DNA of 64,000 bases from Shinella sp. CPCC 101442. GTDB taxonomy: Bacteria; Pseudomonadota; Alphaproteobacteria; Rhizobiales; Rhizobiaceae. Shown here one piece after another: positions 40,154 through 48,983 of this stretch (positions within the stretch are counted from its first letter, which is position 1; every line of letters starts with the position of its first letter). The position numbers and the translations under genes were made by a program. The notes under the pieces are model-generated. The model was not told the DNA's origin. It saw nothing but the letters and a program-made list of their open reading frames with translations, and searched no databases. The stretch covers positions 496,001 through 560,000 of the forward strand of contig NZ_JALIQS010000001.1 of the NCBI RefSeq assembly GCF_024704725.1, read 5' to 3'.

Positions 40154-42348
40154 TGCTTCTTCAGCGTCGCGACGATGCTGCGGCCTTCGCCGTAGAAGCA
40201 GGCATAGGCATTGGCGCAGGAGGCGACATAGCGCTCGTCACCGATGTTCTTGACGTTCACCTGGAGGGACAGGCCCTTCAGGTCGGGGCTTGCCGCACCG
40301 AAGTCATAGGAGGCCATCGCATCGAACAGGGTGACGGCGCCGACCTTGAACGTATTGGTGCCATTGCCCCAGCTCGAGCCCATGTAGCGCACGCCGCCGC
40401 CGACCGTCAGGCCCTCAAGCGCGCCGGTATCCACCGTATAGGTCGCCCAGAGTGCGGCCTGATGCTGCGGAACACGTGACGGCGTCTTGCCGACGATGCT
40501 GCTGTCGACGGAGGCCTTCACGACGCTATCGATATAGCTATAGCCCGCGATGAGGGAGAGGTTGTCCGTCACCTCGGCCCGGGCCGACAGCTCTATGCCG
40601 CGGTTGTGGATCTCGCCGATCTGCGAATAGACCGTCTTGCCGGCGACCGGATCCCAGGCACCATCGACCACGTCGTTCTGCGTCAGGTCGTAATAGGCGG
40701 CCGTCAGCAGCAGGCCCGTTCCCTCCGGCGCATATTTCACGCCCACTTCAAACTGGTCTGCGGTCGTCGGCTTGAAGGCCGGATCACCCGCCGGCGGCGA
40801 ATAGAGCGCCGGCTCGAAGGAGGTCGCGTAGCTGACATAGGGCGCGATGCCGTTGTCGAACGTATAGAGCGCACCGGTACGCCAGGTGAACGCACCATCG
40901 TCGTAGGACTGGCTGGTGCCGGCGAGGAGGTCGTCGATCTCCGTCTCCGCCCGGTCGTATCGAATGCCGGCGAGCAGGTTCAGATTGCCGATCTCCACCT
41001 GATCCTGAAGATAGACGCCAGCCTGACGGGCGGTCGTCTCGGTCAGGTCGGTCGTCGCAAGCGCAATCGAGTCATAGTCGATGCCGCCATATTGCGGATC
41101 GGTGAGATCGAGCGTCGGCGCGGAAGCCGAGCCCCACTGATAATCGCGTTTGCGATACTGGTAGTCGACACCGGCAAGCAGCGTGTGCTCCGCCGCCCCC
41201 GTCGAGAATTTCGCCTCGAGCTGGTTGTCGATGGTGAACTGGTTCCAGTCGTCCGTGCCACCGCGGGCGCTGCGGTTGAGGATCGTGTTGTTACCGGTCA
41301 CCGGATCGGCGGAAAGCCAACCATAGACGAGGGTGTGGTGCAGCCAGTCGGTGCGGTGGTAGCGTGCGTTCTGGCGGAAGGTCAGATTGTCGTTGATCTC
41401 GTGCTTAAACTCATAGCCGATCCAGGCCTGCTGGCGCTCGGCGCGTTCGAAATCCGGGTCGGACACGAAGAAATCGGGCGAAATGAAACCGAAACCGGGG
41501 ATCGGCTCGACCGTGCCGGCAGCGTCGAGGAAGTTGCGGAAACCGGCATCCGGCTCGTTCTGGTAACCGCCGAGCACCGTCACCGAGGTGCCCTCGTCGG
41601 GCGACCAGGTGATGGAGGGCGCAATGGCGAAGGAACTCTGCTTTGCGTAATCTTCCTGCAGATCGCGCTTCAGGCCGGTTGCGGCGATGCGATAGCTGAA
41701 GGCATCATCGAAACGATCGCTGACGTCGAAACCACCGGAGAGATAGCCGTCCGTACCGACGGAGATTTCCGCTTCGCGCAACGGCTCGTCGGTCGGCTTC
41801 TTGCTGACCATGTTGACGATGCCGCCCGGATTGGCCTGACCGTAGAGCACCGAAGCCGGGCCGGAGATCAGCTCGACGCGCTCCAGCAGATAGGGATCGA
41901 TCTTGGCATAGGAGAGATCGCCGCCGAGGAAGAGGCCGTCGAGATATCGGGGCACGTAGTAGAAGCCGCGCACGAACATCTCGTCGCGCAGATTGGACGC
42001 ACCGCGATATTCGGTGACGACACCCGGCGTATAGCGCAGGGACTCGGCGACGGAGAGCGCGTTCTGGCTCTGGATCTGCTCCTTGGGGACGACTGCGATC
42101 GTCTGCGGGGTCTTGGCGATCGGCGTATCCGTCTTCGTACCGGTCAGGCTTTTCCTGGCGACATAGCCGCCAACCGGGCCATCGCCCCTTTCACCCGCGC
42201 CGCCCTCGACCACGACGGCCTCCAGCGCGGTGTCGCCCGCAGCCGCGCTTTGATCCTGCGCCGCAGCCGCATTCAGCGTCAGAACGCTGGCTGCCGCCAA
42301 AAGCATGATGCGACGTCGTCCCATGGACGGCGAAAGAGTGCCCAACAT
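40147..42348 (-). CDS. TonB-dependent siderophore receptor
   Basis: This protein has about 733 residues from MLGTLSPSMGRRRIMLLAAA, which contains an export signal ending near AAAQDQ. An ATG 27 bases further in (MGRRRIML) is an equally possible start. A plug domain (about 60-200) carries the TonB box region ALEAVVVEGG and the conserved ISGPASVLYGQANPGGIVNMVSK. The 22-strand barrel ends in the aromatic terminal residue (VATLKKQW), as required for BamA recognition. It belongs to the FhuA/FepA-like siderophore receptor family. It is the first gene of the operon and divergent from an AraC regulator; an iron-type operator lies upstream. The ferric ligand may be a catecholate, by partner genes. Confidence 0.92.
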   Translation of the reverse strand: MLGTLSPSMGRRRIMLLAAASVLTLNAAAAQDQSAAAGDTALEAVVVEGGAGERGDGPVGGYVARKSLTGTKTDTPIAKTPQTIAVVPKEQIQSQNALSVAESLRYTPGVVTEYRGASNLRDEMFVRGFYYVPRYLDGLFLGGDLSYAKIDPYLLERVELISGPASVLYGQANPGGIVNMVSKKPTDEPLREAEISVGTDGYLSGGFDVSDRFDDAFSYRIAATGLKRDLQEDYAKQSSFAIAPSITWSPDEGTSVTVLGGYQNEPDAGFRNFLDAAGTVEPIPGFGFISPDFFVSDPDFERAERQQAWIGYEFKHEINDNLTFRQNARYHRTDWLHHTLVYGWLSADPVTGNNTILNRSARGGTDDWNQFTIDNQLEAKFSTGAAEHTLLAGVDYQYRKRDYQWGSASAPTLDLTDPQYGGIDYDSIALATTDLTETTARQAGVYLQDQVEIGNLNLLAGIRYDRAETEIDDLLAGTSQSYDDGAFTWRTGALYTFDNGIAPYVSYATSFEPALYSPPAGDPAFKPTTADQFEVGVKYAPEGTGLLLTAAYYDLTQNDVVDGAWDPVAGKTVYSQIGEIHNRGIELSARAEVTDNLSLIAGYSYIDSVVKASVDSSIVGKTPSRVPQHQAALWATYTVDTGALEGLTVGGGVRYMGSSWGNGTNTFKVGAVTLFDAMASYDFGAASPDLKGLSLQVNVKNIGDERYVASCANAYACFYGEGRSIVATLKKQW

Positions 42349-42398
42349 ATCCCCAAACCCACATGCCAAAGGCCGGCTTTGCGGCCGGCGATTAAACT

Positions 42399-42413
42399 TG
42401 ATTAACGCAGTCA
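42399..42413. promoter_or_regulatory. TGA-N9-TCA element, candidate iron-responsive operator (RirA type)
   Basis: TGATTAACGCAGTCA lies about 50 bases before the receptor start and 104 bases before the AraC gene. The TGA-N9-TCA pattern is the iron-responsive operator known from rhizobia. The flanks extend the dyad by one base (TTGA/TCAA). Between it and the receptor a hairpin of GGCCGGC repeats (42372-42389) would lie in the leader RNA. Confidence 0.45.
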
Positions 42414-42516
42414 ACTATGCCAGTAGCTGGGTTCACCTGTCGACGGCAAAGACTTTCGCTGAGGCGTCAGAAAACTTTGCGCAGGCGGCAACAGGCCATT
42501 CCACGCGGGTAAGGCG

Positions 42517-43407
42517 ATGCAAGAGGGCGGCGTCTTGAACATCAGGATCAAACCAGAGATTCCCCAGCACCTGTTCGTCGGCGCCATGGACGGGCCGGCG
42601 AGCTGCACGCCCGACGACAATCTCTACGATGTCTGGCCGAAGTTCCTCATCATGGTGCTCCTGCAGGGGCAGCAGCATTTCGTGATGGATGGAGAGCATT
42701 TCCGCATCGACGCGGGCGGCGCGGACAGCCCGGAGCCGGTCGTGTTCATGCTGAACGTAGCCCGCGGATGCAAACTGCAATTCGTCAACGAAACCGCGAC
42801 CCCGATGCGCAAGGTGATGATTTCGGCGCCGCTGCCCTGGATCGACCGCCTGATCCGCTCGCAGCCGACCAGCATGCCGAAGCTGCGCGCCTTCTTCTCG
42901 CGCCATCTTGCGACCTTCAGCTTCGCGCCGAACCGGCATCTTTCGCAGATCGCCGAACATATCCTGAAGCCCCCGGGCGCCATGGCGGGCGAGCTTCTGA
43001 CGCTCTACCGCAATTCCCATGCCTTCGACATCATGTGCCAGGCCTGCTCGGTCCTCGTCGAAGAAGATGCAACGGCCCATCAGCCGATGGCGCTCAGCCG
43101 TCGTCTGGGCGAAAAGGTGCGCGACTACATCCTTGCCCATGTCTGCGAGGACCTGACGCTCGACCGCATCGCGCGCGAGGTCGGCATCAGCACCTCCTCG
43201 ATCCAGCGTCATTTCAAGGAGCATTTCGGCACCAACGTGTCGGACTTCATCCGCCAGGAGCGGCTGGAGACGGCGCGTGCCGCACTGGAGAGGGATGGCA
43301 TCCCGATCTCGCAGGCCGCCTATCTTGCCGGCTATCGCAATCCTTCGAGTTTCACGACGGCCTTCAAGAAGGCCTACGGCGTTTCCCCGAAACACCGCCG
43401 GGCGTAA
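42517..43407 (+). CDS. AraC-family transcriptional regulator
   Basis: This 296-residue protein has the two helix-turn-helix units of AraC at the C-terminus: ICEDLTLDR-like HVCEDLTLDRIAREVGIS (about 207-224) then STSSIQRHFKEHFG, and ISQAAYLAGYRNPSSF (about 266-281) followed by TTAFKKAYGVSPKHRRA. The N-terminal half is a probable effector domain (DVWPKFLIMVLLQGQQHF). AAGG sits 3 bases before the ATG; a TTG at 42535 behind GAGGG is a possible alternative. It resembles PchR/siderophore regulators that bind the ferric siderophore, fitting its position divergent from the receptor. Confidence 0.9.
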   Translation: MQEGGVLNIRIKPEIPQHLFVGAMDGPASCTPDDNLYDVWPKFLIMVLLQGQQHFVMDGEHFRIDAGGADSPEPVVFMLNVARGCKLQFVNETATPMRKVMISAPLPWIDRLIRSQPTSMPKLRAFFSRHLATFSFAPNRHLSQIAEHILKPPGAMAGELLTLYRNSHAFDIMCQACSVLVEEDATAHQPMALSRRLGEKVRDYILAHVCEDLTLDRIAREVGISTSSIQRHFKEHFGTNVSDFIRQERLETARAALERDGIPISQAAYLAGYRNPSSFTTAFKKAYGVSPKHRRA

Positions 43408-43413
43408 AACGCC

Positions 43414-44715
43414 TCAGCGGACGATGACCCGATCCCGGCCGGCTTTCTTGGCGTCGTAGAGGGCGTTGTCTGCGCGGGAGATGACCGAACCGACGCTTTC
43501 CGCGAGATCGCAGACAGCACCGCCGACGCTGACGGTTACCATGAGCGAATCCGTATCGATGACGATGGGGAGCGTGCGCACGACCTCCCGCAGACGCTCC
43601 GCGGCTTCGTGAACCGAACCATAGTCCGGCCTTTTCAGCACCACGGCGAACTCCTCCCCGCCCATGCGGCCAAACCGGTCTTCCAGCTGGAGGATATCAC
43701 GGCAACGCTGCGTGAACGCGATAAGAACCTGGTCGCCGACGCCATGGCCATAACGGTCGTTGATCGTCTTGAAATGATCGATATCGAGCATCAGGAAGGC
43801 AACAGGCGTCCCCTTCTTCTGGCAATCCGCGTGGATACGATCGGCTTCCTCGAAGAAGCGGCGGCGGTTCATTGCGCCGGTCAGCGGGTCCGTGTCCGCA
43901 AGAACCTTTAGTTCCTTGGCGTAGCTGCGCTCACGCGTCACGTCGATATACATGTTGACGTTGAAATTTCCGATCGTGCGATGACGGAACTGAATCGTGC
44001 GCGTTTCCCCGCTCGCCGTCGCCACATCAAGATCGAAGGGCGTCATCTCGCGGTTTTCCGCGCGGGCCACGGCAATGGAATCGTACCATTGCGTCCGGGC
44101 GAATTCGCGGTAGTCAGGGTCGGGATAGGCAAGCCGCCACCAGTCCTCGATGTTGGAAATTTCGTCCTGCGAGTAGCCGAACAATGCCTTGAACGTGGAG
44201 TTGGCAAACTGGATCTGATCGTCCGTGCCCGATATCTCGAAGCCGAAAGGCAACCAGTTGAGCAGCGAAATGACGTTCTCCTGCCAGCCGGCAAGCGTCA
44301 CGGAACCTTGCGGCGGTGCATCCAGGAAGGTGAAGAGCCGCAGGAGCTCGCCTTCCACGGCAACCTTTGTGACCTGAACCATGAGCATGCGCTCCTGCCC
44401 CTGCACATGCGCGCGGATGAGGAACGGCTCGCCGGGAACACCGACCGGCGCCACGCTCCAGATCTGGCCGAGCATCAGCGTCGCTTCCGGGCCGACAAGC
44501 TCCTCGACCGAGCAGTTGCCAAACCCTTCAAGGCCGCGGCCAAACAGGATTGCGGCATTCGCATTGGCATAGCGCACCGTCAATGTCTGCTTTTCCATGA
44601 GCACGAGCGGCGCGCCGACGCAATTCATCCAGAAGTCCACCTCCTGGCGGGACCTGCGGGAATGGGCCTCGTCCGGCACTGGGGAATGCTGAACTGCGGT
44701 GTCAGGCATGCTCAT
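43414..44715 (-). CDS. PAS-domain diguanylate cyclase
   Basis: This 433-residue protein has two PAS-like regions: about 25-130 (PLVLMEKQTLTVRYANANAA) and about 140-255 (PFGFEISGTDDQIQFANSTF). A GGDEF domain of about 165 residues follows: DTDPLTGAMNRRRF, FLMLDIDHFKTINDRYGHGVG and the active site RMGGEEFAVV, then SVGGAVC and ADNALYDAKKAGRDRV. The inhibitory I-site reads QLED rather than RxxD, so product inhibition at this site is unlikely. There is no membrane segment; it is cytoplasmic. A long linker (about 245-262) connects the sensor to the enzyme. The signal is unknown. It is convergent with the AraC gene, 6 bases apart. Confidence 0.92.
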   Translation of the reverse strand: MSMPDTAVQHSPVPDEAHSRRSRQEVDFWMNCVGAPLVLMEKQTLTVRYANANAAILFGRGLEGFGNCSVEELVGPEATLMLGQIWSVAPVGVPGEPFLIRAHVQGQERMLMVQVTKVAVEGELLRLFTFLDAPPQGSVTLAGWQENVISLLNWLPFGFEISGTDDQIQFANSTFKALFGYSQDEISNIEDWWRLAYPDPDYREFARTQWYDSIAVARAENREMTPFDLDVATASGETRTIQFRHRTIGNFNVNMYIDVTRERSYAKELKVLADTDPLTGAMNRRRFFEEADRIHADCQKKGTPVAFLMLDIDHFKTINDRYGHGVGDQVLIAFTQRCRDILQLEDRFGRMGGEEFAVVLKRPDYGSVHEAAERLREVVRTLPIVIDTDSLMVTVSVGGAVCDLAESVGSVISRADNALYDAKKAGRDRVIVR

Positions 44716-44877
44716 ACGCTTGCTACTCGCTACACGGATACGGTGTGGTCATTGCACCATCCGCAAGAAGCTAGTGGCTCGGTGTAAGGATTTGGTTTAC
44801 GCGACGTGAGCACGTCATGGCGCGGCGACATAAATCCTTTATGGTGCGCAAAAGCCTCAAATCAGGAACGCCGCCGC

Positions 44878-45804
44878 ATGAGCCGACAGACCGACGCCAT
44901 CCTCGATCTCTGCCACGCCCTGCCGCCGACGCGCACCGCGATCGTGCATGCGGTAAAACCCAACGTGGTGGAGGCGGCAGCCGAGGCGGTGCGGGAAAAG
45001 CTGATCGTACCCGTGTTGATCGGCCCTGCTGCGAAGATAGCCGCCGCTGCGAAGGAGGCGGCCGTCGACATTGCCGGATGGGAAATCGTCGATACGGAAC
45101 ATAGCCATGCGGCGGCGGCCAAGGCCGCGGAGCTAGCCGCAGGCCGCCATGTCGATGCGATCATGAAAGGCTCGTTGCACACGGACGAGCTTCTGAGTGC
45201 AATCGTCAGAGCCGATGCGGGCCTGCGCACCGAGCGGCGCATCTCGCATTGTTATCTGATGAGCATTTCGACCTACCCGAAGCCGTTCATCATCACCGAC
45301 GCCGCCGTCAACATCCTGCCGGAGCTGCCGGTCAAGGCCGACATCGTACAGAACGCGGTCGATCTCTGGCGGGTCGTCTTCGGTGACCGGATGCCGAAAG
45401 TCGCCGTGCTTGCCGCCGTCGAGACGGTCAATCCGAAGATGCAGGCGACGCTCGATGCGGCAGCGCTCTGCAAGATGGCGGATCGCAAACAGATCACCGA
45501 CTGCCTCATCGACGGCCCACTCGCCTTCGACAACGCGATCAGCGTGGAGGCGGCGCGCGAGAAAGGCATCGTCTCCGAGGTCGCCGGCAAAGCCGACATC
45601 CTGCTCGTGCCCGATATCGAGGCCGGCAACATGCTGGCCAAGCAGCTGACCTTCCTCGGTGGGGCGGAAGCCGCCGGCATCGTTCTCGGCGCGCGCGTGC
45701 CCGTGATCCTCACGAGCCGCGCCGACAACGAACGCACGCGCCTCCTCTCCTGCGCGCTCGCCGTCCTGCTCGCCGATGCTCGCACGAAGGGACGCATCCT
45801 GTGA
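44878..45804 (+). CDS. Phosphate acetyl/butyryltransferase
   Basis: This protein has 308 residues from MSRQTDAILDL; a longer in-frame start is possible, but GGA 9 bases before this ATG is the only site seen. The PTA/PTB domain is visible: VPVLIGPAAKIAAAAKEA, DAIMKGSLHTDELLSAIV and ILLVPDIEAGNMLAKQLTFLGGAEAAGIVLGA, the phosphate-binding pattern. The length is that of short Pta/Ptb enzymes. It converts acyl-CoA + Pi to acyl-phosphate. The stop overlaps the kinase start (GTGA). A dyad, GACGTG-AG-CACGTC, lies upstream at 44803-44816. Confidence 0.88.
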   Translation: MSRQTDAILDLCHALPPTRTAIVHAVKPNVVEAAAEAVREKLIVPVLIGPAAKIAAAAKEAAVDIAGWEIVDTEHSHAAAAKAAELAAGRHVDAIMKGSLHTDELLSAIVRADAGLRTERRISHCYLMSISTYPKPFIITDAAVNILPELPVKADIVQNAVDLWRVVFGDRMPKVAVLAAVETVNPKMQATLDAAALCKMADRKQITDCLIDGPLAFDNAISVEAAREKGIVSEVAGKADILLVPDIEAGNMLAKQLTFLGGAEAAGIVLGARVPVILTSRADNERTRLLSCALAVLLADARTKGRIL

Positions 45805-46910
45805 TCGATGTCCTGCTCGTTCTCAACACCGGCTCGTCCAGCCTGAAGTTCGAGGTTTTCGGCTACGAAAAACTCGACAGGCTCGCCAAGGGCAAGGTCA
45901 CCGGCATCGGCAGCGGGGCGATGCTCAGCGCAACCATCGAGGAGACCGGCACCGTCATCGACCGGCCGCTGGCCGACGACGACCACGACACTGCGATGGG
46001 CGCGGTGATCGACCTGATCGACTGCTACGACGACGGCTGGCGCATGGTCGCAACCGTGCACCGCATCGTGCATGGCGGCGAAACCTTCGCCGATCCGGTC
46101 ATCGTCACCCCGGAAATCCTGTCCGAACTGGAAACGCTCGTGCCGCTCGCCCCGCTGCACCAGCCCTACAATCTCGCCGGGATCGCCGCATCGGACCGGC
46201 TGGCGGACGCGCCCGACATCGCCTGCTTCGATACGGCCTTCCATGCCGCCCAGGCGCCGGTGTTCAAGGCCTTTGCGGTCGAGGAAAGCTTGCGCGAAAA
46301 AGGCATTCGCCGCTACGGTTTTCACGGGCTGTCCTACGACTGGATTTCCCGCGTGCTCGCCCGGGACTATCCCGACGTCGCGAAAGGCCGGGTCGTCGCC
46401 GGCCACCTCGGCAATGGCGCCAGCCTCTGCGCCATGAAGGGCGGCAGGAGCATCGACACGACGATGGGCATGACGGCGCTCGACGGCTTGCCCATGGGCA
46501 GCCGCACGGGTGCGATCGATGCCGGCGCCGTCACCTATATGATGCGCAGCCTCGGCTTCTCGGTGGACGAGGTCGAGCGAATGCTCTACGAGCGCTCCGG
46601 TCTCAAGGGGCTCTCGGGCGTCAGCAACGACGTCAAGACGCTGATCGAAAGTTCCGACCCGCGCGCGGCCTTCGCGCTCGATTATTTCGCCCTGAAGGTG
46701 GCGCAATATGCGGCCATGATGGCGACCTCGATGGGCGGCATCGACGCCTTCGTCTTCACAGGCGGCATCGGCGAGAACGCCGCGCCGGTGCGCGAGGCGA
46801 TCCTGTCACGCCTCGCCTTTCTCCAGCCCTTTCGCATCCTCGTCATCGCCGCCAATGAGGAGCGCATGATGGCGACGCACGGCAAAGCGCTGCTGGAGAG
46901 ACAAGGCTGA
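45801..46910 (+). CDS. ackA: Acetate kinase
   Basis: This 369-residue protein starts at a GTG that overlaps the phosphotransacylase stop. Signature 1 is VLNTGSSSLKFEVF (about 6-19), the ATP/phosphate region is GHLGNGASLCAMKGG, and TTMGMTALDGLPMGSRTG carries the catalytic Arg/Asp neighbourhood. The C-terminal FTGGIGENAAPVREAIL is also typical. It is slightly shorter than E. coli AckA (400). With the upstream enzyme it makes ATP from acyl-phosphate or activates acetate/propionate. No phosphoketolase or pyruvate enzyme lies next to it. Confidence 0.93.
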   Translation: MIDVLLVLNTGSSSLKFEVFGYEKLDRLAKGKVTGIGSGAMLSATIEETGTVIDRPLADDDHDTAMGAVIDLIDCYDDGWRMVATVHRIVHGGETFADPVIVTPEILSELETLVPLAPLHQPYNLAGIAASDRLADAPDIACFDTAFHAAQAPVFKAFAVEESLREKGIRRYGFHGLSYDWISRVLARDYPDVAKGRVVAGHLGNGASLCAMKGGRSIDTTMGMTALDGLPMGSRTGAIDAGAVTYMMRSLGFSVDEVERMLYERSGLKGLSGVSNDVKTLIESSDPRAAFALDYFALKVAQYAAMMATSMGGIDAFVFTGGIGENAAPVREAILSRLAFLQPFRILVIAANEERMMATHGKALLERQG

Positions 46911-46914
46911 ACCG

Positions 46915-46929
46915 CGGGCCGCGGGCCCG
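46915..46929 (+). terminator. Weak hairpin after ackA
   Basis: CGGGCC-GCG-GGCCCG begins 5 bases past the ackA stop. No T-run follows. The remaining 160 bases up to the XRE operator hold nothing I can assign. Confidence 0.35.
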
Positions 46930-47092
46930 TCATCCTTGCCGGCATGAGATATCGTGGGTTCAAGCCACCTGCGCGCCCCGCGTATCGAAGCCGGTAGCCA
47001 ACCTTTGCCAAATCGCGGTTGAAGAGGCATTTCCACACCCCGACCTGCACGGGCAGGCAATGCCCGGCGGTTCCCAGCCCTGCCGCGTACAA

Positions 47093-47147
47093 TTTTTAGC
47101 CCGGCTAAAAAAGAAATTGACAACGCCATTGCGTCGCGCACTATTGA
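47093..47147 (+). promoter_or_regulatory. Palindromic operator and promoter of the XRE-cupin operon
   Basis: TTTTTAGCC-C-GGCTAAAAA (47093-47111) is a perfect 9-base inverted repeat with one central base. It ends 5 bases before a perfect -35 box TTGACA (47117-47122); TATTGA (47142-47147) is a plausible -10 with a 19-base spacer. The position fits autoregulation by the XRE regulator 27 bases downstream. No second copy was found in the window. Confidence 0.65.
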
Positions 47148-47173
47148 AGTAATACTAAAAACTCGATGAATGG

Positions 47174-47827
47174 ATGGCAAGCATGGGAGAACCCGGGGCG
47201 AGCGATGCGCCCGACATCGGCGAGCGCCTTCGCGCACGGCGCCGGGCCTTGAAGATGACCTTGCAGAATGTGGCGGATGCCGCCGGCTTCTCGGTCGGCT
47301 TCATCTCGCAGATCGAGCGCGGCATCACCGTTCCCTCGCTGACCTCGTTGATCGCTGTCTGCCGGGCCTTGAAGACCGATGCCGGGTCTTTCTTCCAGCC
47401 GCCGCGCGTGGAAACGCCGATCACCCGACGCCATGGGCGTCCCGTCTATGGTCTCGGCGGCACCCCCGACAATGCCGTCACCTATGAGCGCCTGTCCGCC
47501 TCCTTCCCCGGCAATGTGCTGCGATCGGCGCTCATCCACGCGCCCGCGGGTTTTCACAGCGAGCCGATGTCGCATGAGGGCGAGGAAATCTACTTCATCG
47601 TGGAGGGCGCGCTGACCATCGAGATCGACGGCGAGCGCACGATCCTGGAAGCCGGCGATTCCGCGCATTTCCTTTCGACGCTGACGCATGCCACCTGGAA
47701 CCATACGGACCGGCCAACGACGATCTTCCACACCTGCACCATGGACGTCTTCGGCGACGAAAAAGCAGCAGACACACCTGCAAGCTTCGTCGTCAAACGC
47801 AGTTCCCCCACTTTCGATACAGATTAA
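47174..47827 (+). CDS. XRE-family regulator with C-terminal cupin domain
   Basis: This 217-residue protein has an N-terminal helix-turn-helix: IGERLRARRRALKMTLQNVA (about 15-34), then ADAAGFSVGFISQIERGITVP, and SLTSLIAVCRALK (55-67). The cupin domain (about 110-195) has HSEPMSHEGEEIYFIVEGAL with the metal-binding-like His/Glu set and a final beta strand. Such XRE-cupin regulators (e.g. PuuR-like) sense small amines, amino acids or dipeptides. The gene is cotranscribed with an Xaa-Pro-type peptidase 16 bases downstream. The palindrome upstream is a candidate site. An ATG 9 bases further in is an alternative start. Confidence 0.88.
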   Translation: MASMGEPGASDAPDIGERLRARRRALKMTLQNVADAAGFSVGFISQIERGITVPSLTSLIAVCRALKTDAGSFFQPPRVETPITRRHGRPVYGLGGTPDNAVTYERLSASFPGNVLRSALIHAPAGFHSEPMSHEGEEIYFIVEGALTIEIDGERTILEAGDSAHFLSTLTHATWNHTDRPTTIFHTCTMDVFGDEKAADTPASFVVKRSSPTFDTD

Positions 47828-47843
47828 CCTCAAGGACAGCATC

Positions 47844-48947
47844 ATGATCGAACAGACCGCCACGCGCCTCAAGGCGTTGCGCCAACGCATGGCCGAGACC
47901 GGCACCGGCCTCGTCGCCATCGCACCCGGCTCCCATATGGATTGGGTGCTGGGCTTCCATCCGCATCCCGACGAGCGACCCTGCCTGCTGCTGATCGGCC
48001 CGGAAAGGCAAGCTTTCCTGATGCCGGTGCTGAATGCGGCGGGAACACGCGAATTCACCGACATCGCCTTCCACAACTGGGCGGACGAAACGGGCCCGGT
48101 CGAAGCCCTTGCCGCTGCACTCGCCGATATCGGCGCGGAGGCCCCCGGTCTCGTCGCGCTTGACGAAACCATGCGCGCCGACTTCGCCCTCCTCCTCCTC
48201 GATGCGCTGCCGACCGATACCCGCCGCGACTTCACGCCGGCGACGCTCGGCGGCCTCCGCATGCGCAAGGACGGCGCCGAATATGCCAAGCTGAAGATGA
48301 ATGCCGGCATTGCCGACCGCGCGATGCAGGCGGCCTTCGCCGCCATCCGCCCGGGCATGACAGAGAAGGACGTCGCTGCCGAGATCCGCGCCCACTTCTC
48401 CTCCGAAGGCGCCTCGCCGCAGTTCTGGATTGTTGGCGCGGGCGGCAATGGCGCTTTTCCGCACCATTCGGCAAGCGACAAGGTCGTCGAGGACGGTGAC
48501 GCCGTCGTCATCGACATCGGTGGCCGCAAGGAGGGTTTCCCCTCCGACATCACCCGCATGGCTGTCATCGGCCATGCGCCCGAGGGGTATGGCGAGATCC
48601 ACGCCATCGTCGAAAAGGCCGTGCAGGCGGCGCTGAAGGCGGCAAAGCCAGGCGTTATCGCCCGCGAGGTCGATGCGGCCGCCCGCAAGGTCATCGCCGA
48701 TGCCGGCTATGGCGACTATTTCGTACACCGCACCGGCCACGGCATGGGCATCGACGGCCATGAACCGCCCTATATTACCGCCACATCCGAAACGGTGCTG
48801 GAGGAAGGCATGGTCTTCTCCATCGAGCCCGGCATCTATCTGCCCGGCCGTTTCGGCATCCGCCTGGAGGATATCTTGATCCTGCGCGCCGACGGCCCGG
48901 AAATCCTGTCGTCACTGCCGCGCGCCGTCCACGTCGTACCGGCCTGA
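47844..48947 (+). CDS. M24-family metallopeptidase (Xaa-Pro aminopeptidase/dipeptidase type)
   Basis: This 367-residue protein begins MIEQTATRLKALRQRMAE with AAGGA 7 bases before the ATG. The creatinase N-terminal domain spans about 1-125. The pita-bread catalytic domain has all five metal ligands in order: Asp in VVIDIGG, Asp in SDITRM, His in RTGHGMGIDGHE, Glu in FSIEPGIYLPG and Glu in RLEDIL. It should cleave N-terminal residues before proline or short peptides in the cytoplasm. It is followed by a strong hairpin. Operon with the XRE-cupin regulator suggests induction by a peptide or its products. Confidence 0.92.
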   Translation: MIEQTATRLKALRQRMAETGTGLVAIAPGSHMDWVLGFHPHPDERPCLLLIGPERQAFLMPVLNAAGTREFTDIAFHNWADETGPVEALAAALADIGAEAPGLVALDETMRADFALLLLDALPTDTRRDFTPATLGGLRMRKDGAEYAKLKMNAGIADRAMQAAFAAIRPGMTEKDVAAEIRAHFSSEGASPQFWIVGAGGNGAFPHHSASDKVVEDGDAVVIDIGGRKEGFPSDITRMAVIGHAPEGYGEIHAIVEKAVQAALKAAKPGVIAREVDAAARKVIADAGYGDYFVHRTGHGMGIDGHEPPYITATSETVLEEGMVFSIEPGIYLPGRFGIRLEDILILRADGPEILSSLPRAVHVVPA

Positions 48948-48953
48948 CAAGTC

Positions 48954-48983
48954 GACGGAACGGCGTGAAAACGCCGTTCCGTC
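48954..48983 (+). terminator. Strong hairpin with GAAA tetraloop after the M24 gene
   Basis: A perfect 13-base stem, GACGGAACGGCGT / ACGCCGTTCCGTC, closes on a GAAA tetraloop, 6 bases past the peptidase stop. It lacks a T-run but its stability makes a terminator or 3' end likely. The next gene begins 120 bases on. Confidence 0.6.
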
